Source: an uncultured Bacteroidales bacterium (GTDB taxonomy: Bacteria > Bacteroidota > Bacteroidia > Bacteroidales > Bacteroidaceae). From it: 64,000 bases of DNA. Below, piece after piece: positions 35,486 to 43,687 of the stretch; position 1 is the stretch's first letter; each line of letters begins with the position of its first letter. The stretch spans positions 61,644 to 125,643 of the forward strand of contig CADBXL010000002.1 of NCBI GenBank assembly GCA_902798615.1, given 5' to 3'. The notes under the pieces are model-generated. The model was not told the origin of the DNA. It ran no database searches and saw only the letters and a list, made by a program, of their open reading frames with translations. A program made the position numbers and the translations under genes.

Positions 35486-36571
35486 ATGAATCAAAGAGTT
35501 ATCATATCACAGAATCTCGAAGCCGAACTTGCTTCCGCCATAGCTGACTGCGAGCACGATCGCATCTTCGTCCTTACCGACACCACCACCGTAGAGAAGT
35601 GCTGGCCCGTAATCAGCAGCTACGAGTGTCTCTCCGGGGCACAAATGATAACAATCGGTGCCACAGATATGGAGAAGACGCTGGAATCAACAGCCCATGT
35701 ATGGGAGGGATTGCAGAAGGGCGGTGCTACACGCCATTCTCTGCTCATCAACCTCGGAGGCGGTATGATAACAGACCTCGGAGGCTTCGCTGCAAGCACA
35801 TTCAAGCGAGGCATCAACTTTATAAACATCCCTACCACTCTGCTATCTATGGTAGATGCTTCGGTAGGCGGAAAGACAGGCATCAACTTTGGTGGACTGA
35901 AAAACGAGATTGGTGTGTTCAATGATTCTAAATATGTGATACTCTGCACAGAGTTCCTAAAGACTCTTGACCACGAGAACATTGCATCAGGCTATGCAGA
36001 GATGCTGAAACACGGTCTTATACTGCGTAAAGACTTCCCTGTTTCAGAGGCTACGAAAGCCGACTACACAGCCATGTGGGCAGAACTTATCAACTTCGAC
36101 CTCATGAAACCAGACCTCAAGCAACTGCAGAGAATGGTGGCAGAGAGCGTTCAGGTAAAGGAGCGCATAGTGGAGGAAGATCCTCACGAACATGGTATTC
36201 GCAAGGCTCTCAACCTCGGTCATACAGCCGGTCATGCTTTTGAGTCATGGGCAATGATGCACAAGCCTGTTCTCCACGGCTATGCAGTAGCATGGGGTAT
36301 AATCCCGGAACTTTACCTTGCCGTTAAGAAGGTGGGATTCCCTACACAGATAATGCGCCAGACGGTACAGTTCATCCGTGAGAACTACGGTGTTCTGCCA
36401 ATAACGTGCGATGACTACCCTACCCTTCTCGAACTCATGTCACACGACAAGAAGAATATTGCAGGCGTTATCAACTTCACCCTACTCGGAGGCATCGGTG
36501 ATATCCGTATCAACCAGACTGCCACAAAAGACGAGATAGAGGAAGCGCTTGATTTCTTTCGTGAAGGATAA
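35486..36571 (+). CDS. aroB: 3-dehydroquinate synthase (AroB)
   Basis: Second step of the shikimate pathway, cyclising DAHP to dehydroquinate. NAD-binding INLGGGMITDLGGFAAS (about 92-108), FINIPTTLLSMVDASVGGKTG (core TTLLSMVDASVGGKT) and the zinc-binding RKALNLGHTAGHAFE region are present. 361 aa is normal. Transcribed alone between its own promoter and a strong terminator. Confidence 0.96.
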   Translation: MNQRVIISQNLEAELASAIADCEHDRIFVLTDTTTVEKCWPVISSYECLSGAQMITIGATDMEKTLESTAHVWEGLQKGGATRHSLLINLGGGMITDLGGFAASTFKRGINFINIPTTLLSMVDASVGGKTGINFGGLKNEIGVFNDSKYVILCTEFLKTLDHENIASGYAEMLKHGLILRKDFPVSEATKADYTAMWAELINFDLMKPDLKQLQRMVAESVQVKERIVEEDPHEHGIRKALNLGHTAGHAFESWAMMHKPVLHGYAVAWGIIPELYLAVKKVGFPTQIMRQTVQFIRENYGVLPITCDDYPTLLELMSHDKKNIAGVINFTLLGGIGDIRINQTATKDEIEEALDFFREG

Positions 36572-36578
36572 TTAAATA

Positions 36579-36630
36579 TACGCCTTTGCATCCTGCCAAC
36601 CGGTAGGGTGCAAAGGCGTAACCATTTTTT
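36579..36630 (+). terminator. Terminator after aroB
   Basis: TACGCCTTTGCA/TGCAAAGGCGTA stem (36579-36590 and 36609-36620), inner pairs as well, then a T-tract at 36625-36630. Confidence 0.9.
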
Positions 36631-36670
36631 CACAAAGGCAATTTTTCACATTGTAATATAAATAAAAAAT

Positions 36671-38380
36671 ATGTCACCCTTATTAATTCTGAAACTTGTC
36701 GGTTCACTTGCCCTACTGATGTATGGTATGAAGTCAATGAGTGAATCATTACAGAAAATGGCTGGCTCACAGCTGCGTCACGTACTTCAGGCAATGACCA
36801 AGAACCGATTCACGGGCATGCTGACAGGTGCTTTCGTAACGGCATCTGTACAATCCTCTACAGCCACAACGGTCATGACCGTGAGCTTCGTTAATGCAGG
36901 TCTGCTAACGCTTGCACAGGCTATCTCCATCATTATGGGTGCCAATATCGGTACCACATTCACAGCATGGATCATGTCTGCGGGTTTCTCGTTCAACATC
37001 ACCGACTTCGTGTGGCCGGCATTCTTCATTGCTATAATCCTTATATATAGTAAGAGACGCAAGTCAATAGGCGATTTCCTATTCGGCGTCAGCTTTCTCC
37101 TTCTCGGTCTTGGCACTCTGAAGGCTACAGGAACAGACATGCACTTAGAGGAAATACCTGCCGTGATACATTTCTTTGAGTCATTCGAAGACAATTATTT
37201 CTCATACATCATATTCCTATTCATAGGTGGCATAATGACTGTCTGCGTACAGTCATCAGCAGCAGTTATGGCTATAACGATGGCTCTTTGTTCCACAGGT
37301 GTCATGCCTATCTACCTTGGCATAGCACTCGTTATGGGTGAGAATATCGGAACTACCGTAACATCAAACGTAGCAGCACTCACAGCCAATATACAGGCTC
37401 GAAGAGCAGCCTTCGCCCACATGTTCTTCAACATATTCGGCGTGCTTTGGGCACTCTGCATCTTCCGCATATTCATCAATTTCGTCTGCGGAGTAGTTGG
37501 ATTCCCTACCACAGGTGCAACTGCTGCCGACGCAAAGCTTCTTCCAACCGTACTGGCTACGTTCCACACCACGTTCAACGTAATCAACACGGCTATCCTC
37601 ATCTGGTTCATACCTTACATTGAGCAGATTGTATGCCGTGTCATTACAAAGACCAAGGGCAAGGAGGACGAGGAAGAGTTCAGACTTCGCTTCATCAGTT
37701 CTGGCTTCATGCAGACTCCTGAGCTCTCCGTACTTGAGGCAGAGAAGGAAATACGCTCATTCTCTTCACACACACAGAAGATGTTCCACCTCGTTTGCGA
37801 CCTTCTGAAAGAGACAAACAAAACAGACTTTGTAAAAAAATACTCACGCATAGAGAAGTATGAGGCTATTACCGACAATATAGAACTTGAGATTGGTCAC
37901 TACCTTAACGAGGTGTCTTCAGAACGCCTTTCTGATGCTACAAAGGCAAAGATTCGCGCTATGCTCCGTGAGATATCTGAGATTGAGTCTATCGGCGATT
38001 CTTGTTACAACATTGCGCGCTCACTCAACCGTAAGATTTCAGGCAAGGAAGACTTCACAGATGAGCAGTACAGCCATATCACACAGATGATGGGACTTGC
38101 AGACCAGTCGCTTACGGAAATGAACACTCTTATGAACGGTTATCGTGAAACGCTTGATGTAAACAAGGTATTCAACATCGAAACCGAGATCAACAATTTC
38201 CGCAATCAGCTCAAGACGCAGAATATCAGCGACATGGATGAGCAGAAGTACACCTATGCCATCGGTACTATCTACATGGATATTATCTCTGAGTGCGAGA
38301 AACTTGGTGACTATGTAGTTAATGTTGCAGAGGCTCGTATGGGCATAAGACAGAGGCCGCAGAATACGAAGGCAAGATAA
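36671..38380 (+). CDS. Na/Pi cotransporter family protein with PhoU-like domain
   Basis: Inner-membrane protein of 569 aa. Two Na_Pi_cotrans repeats carry QSSTATTVMTVSFV plus GANIGTT (about 58-100) and QSSAAVMAI plus GENIGTT (about 194-228). After the last helix (about 300-320) a cytoplasmic PhoU-like helical domain covers about 345-560. Family members move phosphate with sodium. No clear -7 box upstream. Confidence 0.93.
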   Translation: MSPLLILKLVGSLALLMYGMKSMSESLQKMAGSQLRHVLQAMTKNRFTGMLTGAFVTASVQSSTATTVMTVSFVNAGLLTLAQAISIIMGANIGTTFTAWIMSAGFSFNITDFVWPAFFIAIILIYSKRRKSIGDFLFGVSFLLLGLGTLKATGTDMHLEEIPAVIHFFESFEDNYFSYIIFLFIGGIMTVCVQSSAAVMAITMALCSTGVMPIYLGIALVMGENIGTTVTSNVAALTANIQARRAAFAHMFFNIFGVLWALCIFRIFINFVCGVVGFPTTGATAADAKLLPTVLATFHTTFNVINTAILIWFIPYIEQIVCRVITKTKGKEDEEEFRLRFISSGFMQTPELSVLEAEKEIRSFSSHTQKMFHLVCDLLKETNKTDFVKKYSRIEKYEAITDNIELEIGHYLNEVSSERLSDATKAKIRAMLREISEIESIGDSCYNIARSLNRKISGKEDFTDEQYSHITQMMGLADQSLTEMNTLMNGYRETLDVNKVFNIETEINNFRNQLKTQNISDMDEQKYTYAIGTIYMDIISECEKLGDYVVNVAEARMGIRQRPQNTKAR

Positions 38381-38442
38381 AAGCCCAAGCCCCCCAAGGG
38401 GGAGTTTTAGATAGTAATTCTAATCATTGGGGTAAATGATAA

Positions 38443-38530
38443 TTGCCGCTCATAGGTTCCTATATGGATTTCCTATGAGCGGCAATACTATAATAACATT
38501 CTTCCCTTTGGGAAGGCTTGGTTAGGCTTT
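38443..38530. repeat. Repeat cassette: GCCGCTCATAGG hairpin plus REP-like element, copy b
   Basis: Hairpin TTGCCGCTCATAGG/CCTATGAGCGGCAA (38443-38456, 38472-38485) followed by TTCCCTTTGGGAAGG and CTTGGTTAGGCTT (38497-38530). The same two-part cassette occurs at 44752-44840. It separates the convergent ends of the Na/Pi gene and the Ala-rich lipoprotein gene and probably serves as their terminator. Confidence 0.8.
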
Positions 38531-39173
38531 ACTTCCCTAACAACTTATTAGCTGCGTTGCCAATAGCTGTATTAGCCTTGTTTGCAGCATCATTTACCTT
38601 GTCAGCAGCCTTGTTAGCTGCGTCATTTACCTTTGCCTCAGCCTTTGCCTTCTGCTCGTTCACCTTGGTCTCAGCAGCAGACTTTGCATTATTTGCAGCA
38701 TTTGTAGCAGCAGCCTCAGCAGTATTCTTTGCAGCATCACCAACAGTCTTGGCATCAGCCTTTACTGCAGCAACAGCATCCTGAGCTGTAGCCTCAGCAC
38801 TTGTTGGAAGGTTCTTGATACCGTCAATAAGAGATACAACAGTTGCATTATTAGCAGCAGACTTGAGAGACTCAGAGTTATTGCTGATGAACTCCTGAAT
38901 CTTGAGGGCATACTTCTTAGCCTCCTCTACCTTGCCTTCCTCTACGAGCTTAGCATACTCTTCCTTAACCTTTGTGAGTGTAGCCTCAATCTTTGAAGGA
39001 TCCTTAGTCTCAGCATTGATAGCCTCTTCAAGTGCTGTAGTAACCTCTGCAGCCTCATCGCTGTCAGTTGCAACAGCTACTGTATCTTCCTTAACCTCAT
39101 CATTAGAAGCAGCCTTGTTGCCGCAGCTTGCGAGCGCAAAAGCTACGCAAGCGAAAAGAAATACCTTTTTCAT
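38529..39173 (-). CDS. Ala-rich lipoprotein with LEA-like repeats
   Basis: Lipoprotein of 214 aa with lipobox ALASC at about residues 13-17. The C-terminal 90 residues are Ala/Lys/Asn/Asp repeats (ANKAADKVNDAANKANT), predicted long amphipathic helix resembling late-embryogenesis-abundant or apolipoprotein-like proteins. I use the ATG at 39173 because the longer frame would start inside the promoter. Role unknown; a stress or envelope function is only an analogy. The TAA abuts a REP-like element. Confidence 0.85.
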   Translation of the reverse strand: MKKVFLFACVAFALASCGNKAASNDEVKEDTVAVATDSDEAAEVTTALEEAINAETKDPSKIEATLTKVKEEYAKLVEEGKVEEAKKYALKIQEFISNNSESLKSAANNATVVSLIDGIKNLPTSAEATAQDAVAAVKADAKTVGDAAKNTAEAAATNAANNAKSAAETKVNEQKAKAEAKVNDAANKAADKVNDAANKANTAIGNAANKLLGK

Positions 39174-39251
39174 TTTGCTTAGATTTAATAATTTCTTGTT
39201 TACGTTTAAGTTTATTATTAGCGGAAACCGCCATTTCGCTTTTATGAGCGA

Positions 39252-39282
39252 CAAAGGTAATAATCTTTTTCAATATAGCAAA
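39252..39282 (-). promoter_or_regulatory. Promoter of the Ala-rich lipoprotein gene
   Basis: TTTG (39279-39282), 19 nt, TACCTTTG (39252-39259) on the minus strand. Confidence 0.75.
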
Positions 39283-39348
39283 AATTATCACATTTTTTAA
39301 CCATTCAAATTCGATTTTGCATTATTATCTCAAATTATCCCAATAAAT

Positions 39349-39379
39349 TTTGATATCAGGAATAATATGATTACCTTTG
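39349..39379 (+). promoter_or_regulatory. Promoter of the small barrel protein gene
   Basis: TTTG (39349-39352), 19 nt, TACCTTTG (39372-39379). It excludes a start at 39377 and supports the ATG at 39419. Confidence 0.75.
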
Positions 39380-39418
39380 TATTATAAATTACCAATATTA
39401 CAAAAACAATTATTAATT

Positions 39419-39949
39419 ATGAAAAAAGGAATTACTGCATTTGCTCTTATGATTTCGCTTAGTGCCTCTGCTCAGGATGCAGTTAAGAGCCTTTCCATAG
39501 AGGCTTTTGGGGCCCAGAATACAGTAGGTGTAAACTACGATACCCGCCTAAAGGGTAACGACGGCTTTGGATATCGCATAGGTGTAGGTTATGGCTATGG
39601 AAAAAACAATAGCCAGACAACAAATGGCATAGGATTTCCGTTGGAGGTCAACTACCTTCTTGGAAAGAAAAAGAGCAAGTTAGAACTGGGATTTGGTGCC
39701 AGCGTCGGCTATTATCATGTTGAAGAGTCTGGTACTATCTGGGATTTGACAACTAACGAAATCTATGATTATGAATCAAAGGAGAACAAGTTCGGATACT
39801 TCTTCTTTGGAGATATTGGCTATCGCTATCAGCCAACACATGGTATGGTGTTCAGAGTAGGCGTTTCTCCTTCATTCAATTTTGACGACAGTCATTCCAT
39901 TTACAAAGCAGCCTTCTTTCCATACATCAGTTTTGGATTTACGATATAA
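39419..39949 (+). CDS. Small outer-membrane beta-barrel-like protein
   Basis: Exported protein of 176 aa: signal peptide (MKKGITAFALMISLSASAQ, 1-19) and alternating hydrophobic strands ending in FPYISFGFTI with a terminal aromatic pattern, as in small eight-strand barrels. No family that I can name. Monocistronic; followed by an inverted repeat at 39971. Confidence 0.8.
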   Translation: MKKGITAFALMISLSASAQDAVKSLSIEAFGAQNTVGVNYDTRLKGNDGFGYRIGVGYGYGKNNSQTTNGIGFPLEVNYLLGKKKSKLELGFGASVGYYHVEESGTIWDLTTNEIYDYESKENKFGYFFFGDIGYRYQPTHGMVFRVGVSPSFNFDDSHSIYKAAFFPYISFGFTI

Positions 39950-39970
39950 GGATGTTCTTCCGTATATTTT

Positions 39971-40040
39971 CCGAACCAAACTCGATGAAGCTCCGCTCCA
40001 TGTCCGTTATAGAATAAGAGGTTCATCGAGTTTGGTTCGG
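39971..40040. repeat. Inverted repeat with 19-bp perfect arms
   Basis: CCGAACCAAACTCGATGAA (39971-39989) and its complement (40022-40040) around a 32-nt loop containing CCATGTCCGTTAT. Related in design to 40806-40885, which also has an ACCAAA/TTTGGT closing stem. May terminate the upstream gene. Confidence 0.8.
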
Positions 40041-40100
40041 AGTCACATAGGAAGAGTAAGGAAAAATCTATTGATTTTCACAATATTTTTGTCATTTTCT

Positions 40101-40131
40101 TTTGTGAAATGGGAAAAACACATTATCTTTG
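40101..40131 (+). promoter_or_regulatory. Promoter of the 40160 gene
   Basis: TTTG (40101-40104), 19 nt, TATCTTTG (40124-40131). Confidence 0.75.
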
Positions 40132-40159
40132 CAGTCATAAACAATAAACTTTTACCACT

Positions 40160-40696
40160 ATGAAAAATAGAGCCAAAGGTCTCATTGGAGAAACGGCTGT
40201 AACGCTTGAATTATTAAAACTTGGCTATGATGTTTTCAACCTAAATGGAATATATCATAACTACAAAAATGCCGATATAATATGTATAAATCCTGAAAAC
40301 CTGAAAAGTACAATGATTCAGGTAAAGACAGGAACCACTCATAATATCATGACTGGTATTCTATCTGAAACGGATGGAACTATACCGGAATTAGAAAAGA
40401 AGGTCATTGGTCCATGGGTATTTGTATTGATGGATAAACAATTCAATATGCAATTTTATGTCCTCACTAAAGAGGAAACTATAGAGTTGCTAAAAACAAG
40501 TAGTGACTGGTATGCCAATAGTTGGAACAGAACACTTAATAAGAAACCCGCGGTATGCGTAGAACTCTCATGGTTGCAAGGAGGTGTGTCTAAAGCATCA
40601 AAGCCTCTGGCAAAGAAACAACATCCAGAATATCAAAGCTCATTAAAAGTTTCATCACAAAACAGATGGGATAAAATCAAAGACTTATTGAGTTAA
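40160..40696 (+). CDS. PD-(D/E)XK-like nuclease-fold protein, unknown function
   Basis: Protein of 178 aa. The first 65 residues fit a restriction-endonuclease-like core: GLIGETAVTLELLKLGYDV (Glu in helix 1), NADIICIN (Asp about 39) and IQVKTG (Q-x-K about 54-56). The rest has no motif I recognise; the C-terminus is Lys/Gln-rich. No methylase or phage genes adjoin it, so it is a stand-alone gene; a DNA-repair or defence function cannot be told from sequence. Confidence 0.72.
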   Translation: MKNRAKGLIGETAVTLELLKLGYDVFNLNGIYHNYKNADIICINPENLKSTMIQVKTGTTHNIMTGILSETDGTIPELEKKVIGPWVFVLMDKQFNMQFYVLTKEETIELLKTSSDWYANSWNRTLNKKPAVCVELSWLQGGVSKASKPLAKKQHPEYQSSLKVSSQNRWDKIKDLLS

Positions 40697-40805
40697 TATT
40701 CATAGAGTTTCAACATCCATTTATTCATTAGACACAAATCCCATCCTCTTCATGGGCAAAGTGAGGAAGCTCTAACTTCGTTCATCCTTCGTTCTTCCTT
40801 CGCTC

Positions 40806-40885
40806 TTCCTCCGTACCAAAGTCGGTGCAAAGTCGGTGCAAAGTCGGTGAGAGAGCGGAGTTACATCGAGTTTGGTACGGAGGAA
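40806..40885. repeat. Inverted repeat enclosing three 11-bp units
   Basis: Perfect 15-bp arms TTCCTCCGTACCAAA (40806-40820) and complement (40871-40885) enclose CAAAGTCGGTG repeated three times (40817-40849). A degraded relative lies at 16010-16090. Confidence 0.8.
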
Positions 40886-41030
40886 CATAGGAGGATCAAG
40901 GGAAGAACTGTTTATTTTCTGCTAACGTATAAAAACCTTACACATATCAAAGTTTTCATAGTATAACCATTTGATTTTATGCAAATTGTAAGCCAGAATG
41001 GGCAAAACAAGGAAAATAAACGGTAGAAAG

Positions 41031-41062
41031 TTTGGTTTGCACTCGAAAATTTAGTAACTTTG
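41031..41062 (+). promoter_or_regulatory. Promoter of lysS
   Basis: TTTG (41031-41034), 20 nt, TAACTTTG (41055-41062). Transcription would start near 41069, at the beginning of the first structured repeat, giving a leader of about 170 nt. Confidence 0.82.
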
Positions 41063-41193
41063 CACTCACAAATCAGAGACGGGCACCGCTCTGCGAGCGA
41101 CAAGCCCTATTTGTTTCGTGCGAAGAAGCACTCACAAATCAGAGACGGGCACCGCTCAATGAGCGACAAGCCCTATTTGTTTCGTGCGAAGAA
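41062..41193 (+). ncRNA. Two tandem copies of a structured leader RNA element
   Basis: Exact 66-bp tandem repeat (41062-41127, 41128-41193) that differs only in the apical loop (CTGCGAG versus CAATGAG). Copy 1 folds as P1 ACAAAT/ATTTGT (41068-41073, 41109-41114), P2 GGGC/GCCC (41081-41084, 41104-41107), P3 GCTC/GAGC (41088-41091, 41095-41098), then a small hairpin TTCGTGCGAA (41115-41124). GACAA sits in the 3' internal loop. The same architecture with other base pairs occurs at 54523 and 58752. Because 66 is divisible by 3 the region reads as an open frame into lysS, but promoter position and family length put the LysS start at 41240. Confidence 0.75.
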
Positions 41194-41239
41194 GCACTCA
41201 GAAAAAGAATTATCGATAATTAACAAACAGAATATTCTA

Positions 41240-43024
41240 ATGAACATACTTGAACTTAGTGAGCAGGAGATAGGCAGACGCGAGAGTCTGCAACAGCTTC
41301 GTGACATGGGTATCGAGCCATATCCTGCAGCAGAATACGTGGTTGACGCTTGGAGCGATGACATTCGTGAGAACTTCGTTGACCTCCCAACAGAAAAGGA
41401 TGCAGAGGGCAATGAGGTGCCTGGCACACCAACTCCAGAGAACAGCCGTATGGTTAGCATCGCTGGCCGTATGATGGGCCGCCGTATCATGGGTAAGGCT
41501 GGTTTCGCAGAGCTTCAGGACTCAAAAGGCCGTATTCAGGTCTATGTTAAGCGCGACGAGATTTGCCCTGGAGAGGACAAGGAACTGTATAATACCGTAT
41601 TCAAGAAACTCCTCGACATTGGTGACTTCATCGGCGTTAAGGGTTATGTGTTCCGCACAAAAACAGGCGAGATTTCTGTTCATGCTCAGGAACTTACACT
41701 TCTCTCTAAGTCACTCAAGCCTCTGCCAATCGTAAAGACCGACGCAGACGGCAATGTATATGACAAATTCGACGACCCAGAGCTTCGCTATCGTCAGCGC
41801 TATGTTGACCTTGTAGTGAACGATGGCGTTAAGGAGACCTTCCTCAAGCGTGCAACCATCATCCGCACTATGCGTAACATCCTTGACGGAGCAGGCTATA
41901 CAGAGGTAGATACTCCTATTCTCCAGAACATAGCAGGTGGTGCTTCTGCACGTCCATTCATCACCCATTTCAATGCTCTGAATCAGGATATGTATATGCG
42001 TATCGCAACAGAGCTTTACCTGAAGCGCCTTATCGTAGGTGGTTTCGAGGGTGTTTATGAGATGGGTAAGAACTTCCGTAACGAGGGTATGGACAAGACC
42101 CACAACCCAGAGTTCACATGTATGGAGCTTTACGTATCATACAAGGACCTCAACTGGGGTATGGGCTTCACAGAGAAGATGCTTGAGACTATCTGTACCG
42201 CCGTTAATGGCAAGCCAGAGGTTGAGATTGACGGTAAGGTCATCTCATTCAAGGCTCCATTCCGCCGTCTCCCTATCCTCGATGCTATCAAGGAGAAGAC
42301 CGGCTACGACCTCTATCCTATGAACGAGGATGAGATTCGCGAGGTTGCCAAGAAGCTCGATATTGAGGTTGACGAGACAATGGGTAAGGGTAAGCTCATC
42401 GACGAAATCTTCGGCGAGACATGTGAGGGCACATTCATCCAGCCAACATTCATCACCGACTACCCTGTGGAGATGTCACCATTGACAAAGATGCACCGCT
42501 CAAAGCCAGGATTGACAGAGCGTTTCGAGCTTATGGTAAATGGTAAGGAGCTTGCAAATGCTTATTCAGAGCTTAACGACCCAATAGATCAGGAACAGCG
42601 TTTCATTGACCAGATGAAGCTCGCAGACAAGGGTGACGACGAGGCTATGATCATCGACCACGACTTCCTCCGCGCTCTTCAGTATGGTATGCCTCCTACA
42701 TTCGGTATCGGTATCGGTATTGACCGCCTTGTAATGCTTATGACAGGTAAGTTCGCTATCGGCGAGGTTATGCTCTTCCCACAGATGAAGCCAGAGAAGA
42801 AGGCTCCACGTTCAAGCATCGCAGAGTGGGCTGAGATTGGTGTTTCAGAGGAGTGGGCATACGTTATGCGTAAGGCAGGCTTCAATATGATCACCGACAT
42901 CAAGGATGAGAAGGCTCAGGGTCTTCAGCAGAAGATCGGCGAGATCAACAAGAAGTACAAGCTGGGCTACGAGAAGCCATCACTGGACGAGGTTCAGAGC
43001 TGGATTGATAAGGTGCAGGAGTAA
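41240..43024 (+). CDS. lysS: Lysyl-tRNA synthetase, class II (LysS)
   Basis: Charges tRNA-Lys. N-terminal anticodon-binding OB fold (about 60-165, with RIMGKAGFAELQDSKGRIQVY) and class II catalytic domain (about 185-515): FRNEGMDKTHNPEFT is motif 2 and GIGIGIDRLVML motif 3. The 594-aa protein has about 75 residues beyond the E. coli end (PEKKAPRSSIAEW... to the stop), as in other Bacteroidetes. The start MNILELSEQEIG fits family members; leader carries tandem RNA elements. Confidence 0.95.
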   Translation: MNILELSEQEIGRRESLQQLRDMGIEPYPAAEYVVDAWSDDIRENFVDLPTEKDAEGNEVPGTPTPENSRMVSIAGRMMGRRIMGKAGFAELQDSKGRIQVYVKRDEICPGEDKELYNTVFKKLLDIGDFIGVKGYVFRTKTGEISVHAQELTLLSKSLKPLPIVKTDADGNVYDKFDDPELRYRQRYVDLVVNDGVKETFLKRATIIRTMRNILDGAGYTEVDTPILQNIAGGASARPFITHFNALNQDMYMRIATELYLKRLIVGGFEGVYEMGKNFRNEGMDKTHNPEFTCMELYVSYKDLNWGMGFTEKMLETICTAVNGKPEVEIDGKVISFKAPFRRLPILDAIKEKTGYDLYPMNEDEIREVAKKLDIEVDETMGKGKLIDEIFGETCEGTFIQPTFITDYPVEMSPLTKMHRSKPGLTERFELMVNGKELANAYSELNDPIDQEQRFIDQMKLADKGDDEAMIIDHDFLRALQYGMPPTFGIGIGIDRLVMLMTGKFAIGEVMLFPQMKPEKKAPRSSIAEWAEIGVSEEWAYVMRKAGFNMITDIKDEKAQGLQQKIGEINKKYKLGYEKPSLDEVQSWIDKVQE

Positions 43025-43032
43025 TTATACTT

Positions 43033-43676
43033 AAGGAGTAATAAGGAGTACAAGGAGTTCAAGGAGTACAAGACGATAGTAAATTCGTCATATAAACAAA
43101 CACGACAAAACAATCGTCTTGTACGACCTAAGCGATGAAGGAACGTAACTACTTGTACTTCTTATACTCAAAGTATATAGAAATAACCCGATAAAAGCAA
43201 ATCAGCCATGGAGTCAAGTAAAAATTTCTTTGATCTATATGTCTGGAAAAAGGCTCATGAGTTTGTGCTTTGCGTTTATAAATCCAGTCAGGATTTCCCT
43301 GATTTTGAACGATTTGGGTTACGTTCTCAATTTACTCGGGCAGCAGTCTCAGTTGCAGCAAACATAGCAGAAGGGTATAAAAAACTGTCAAAAACAGACA
43401 AGCTACGTTTCTTTAATATATCTCAAGGAAGTTTGGAGGAATGTAAATATTATATATTGCTTTCTCGCGACTTAGGATATATTTCCGAAGAAGACTATTC
43501 AGAACTATGTAGTCTGGCAAAAGAGACAAGTAAACTTCTTCTACTATATATACAAGGCATACAAAGCAATAACTACCAAGAGGCTTAACTCCTTGTAACT
43601 CCTTCAACTCAAAAAAATAGCGACAAAGACATTCGTCTTGTACTCCTTGAACTCCTTGTACTCCTTGAACTCCTAA
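43033..43676. mobile_element. Candidate mobile unit: four-helix-bundle gene between inverted repeats
   Basis: A 34-bp perfect inverted repeat (43043-43076 and 43633-43666) built from 9-bp units AAGGAGTAC/AAGGAGTTC and ending in AAGACGA encloses one gene (43208-43588). Further partial units extend both ends. The left end also pairs with ATCGTCTTGTAC at 43113-43124. No transposase is encoded. The unit lies between lysS and gpsA. Confidence 0.6.
43208..43588 (+). CDS. Four-helix-bundle protein (23S rRNA intervening-sequence family)
   Basis: 126-aa helical protein of the S23/IVP family: FFDLYVWKKAHEFVLCVYK at the N-terminus, FGLRSQFTRAAVSVAANIAEG (core TRAAVSVAANIAEGY, about 49-64) and GSLEECKYYILLSRDLGYI. 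Relatives are encoded in rRNA intervening sequences or scattered in genomes, and resemble Avd of diversity-generating retroelements. Function unknown. Flanked by inverted repeats, which suggests mobility. Confidence 0.93.
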   Translation: MESSKNFFDLYVWKKAHEFVLCVYKSSQDFPDFERFGLRSQFTRAAVSVAANIAEGYKKLSKTDKLRFFNISQGSLEECKYYILLSRDLGYISEEDYSELCSLAKETSKLLLLYIQGIQSNNYQEA

Positions 43677-43687
43677 AAAAGAAAGAA

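Noticed and set aside
41060-41239. An N-terminal extension of LysS encoded by the 66-bp repeats
   Set aside because: The frame begins inside the -7 promoter box, LysS relatives start at MNILELSEQ-like sequence, and the repeat is better explained as RNA structure; it stays open only because 66 is a multiple of 3.
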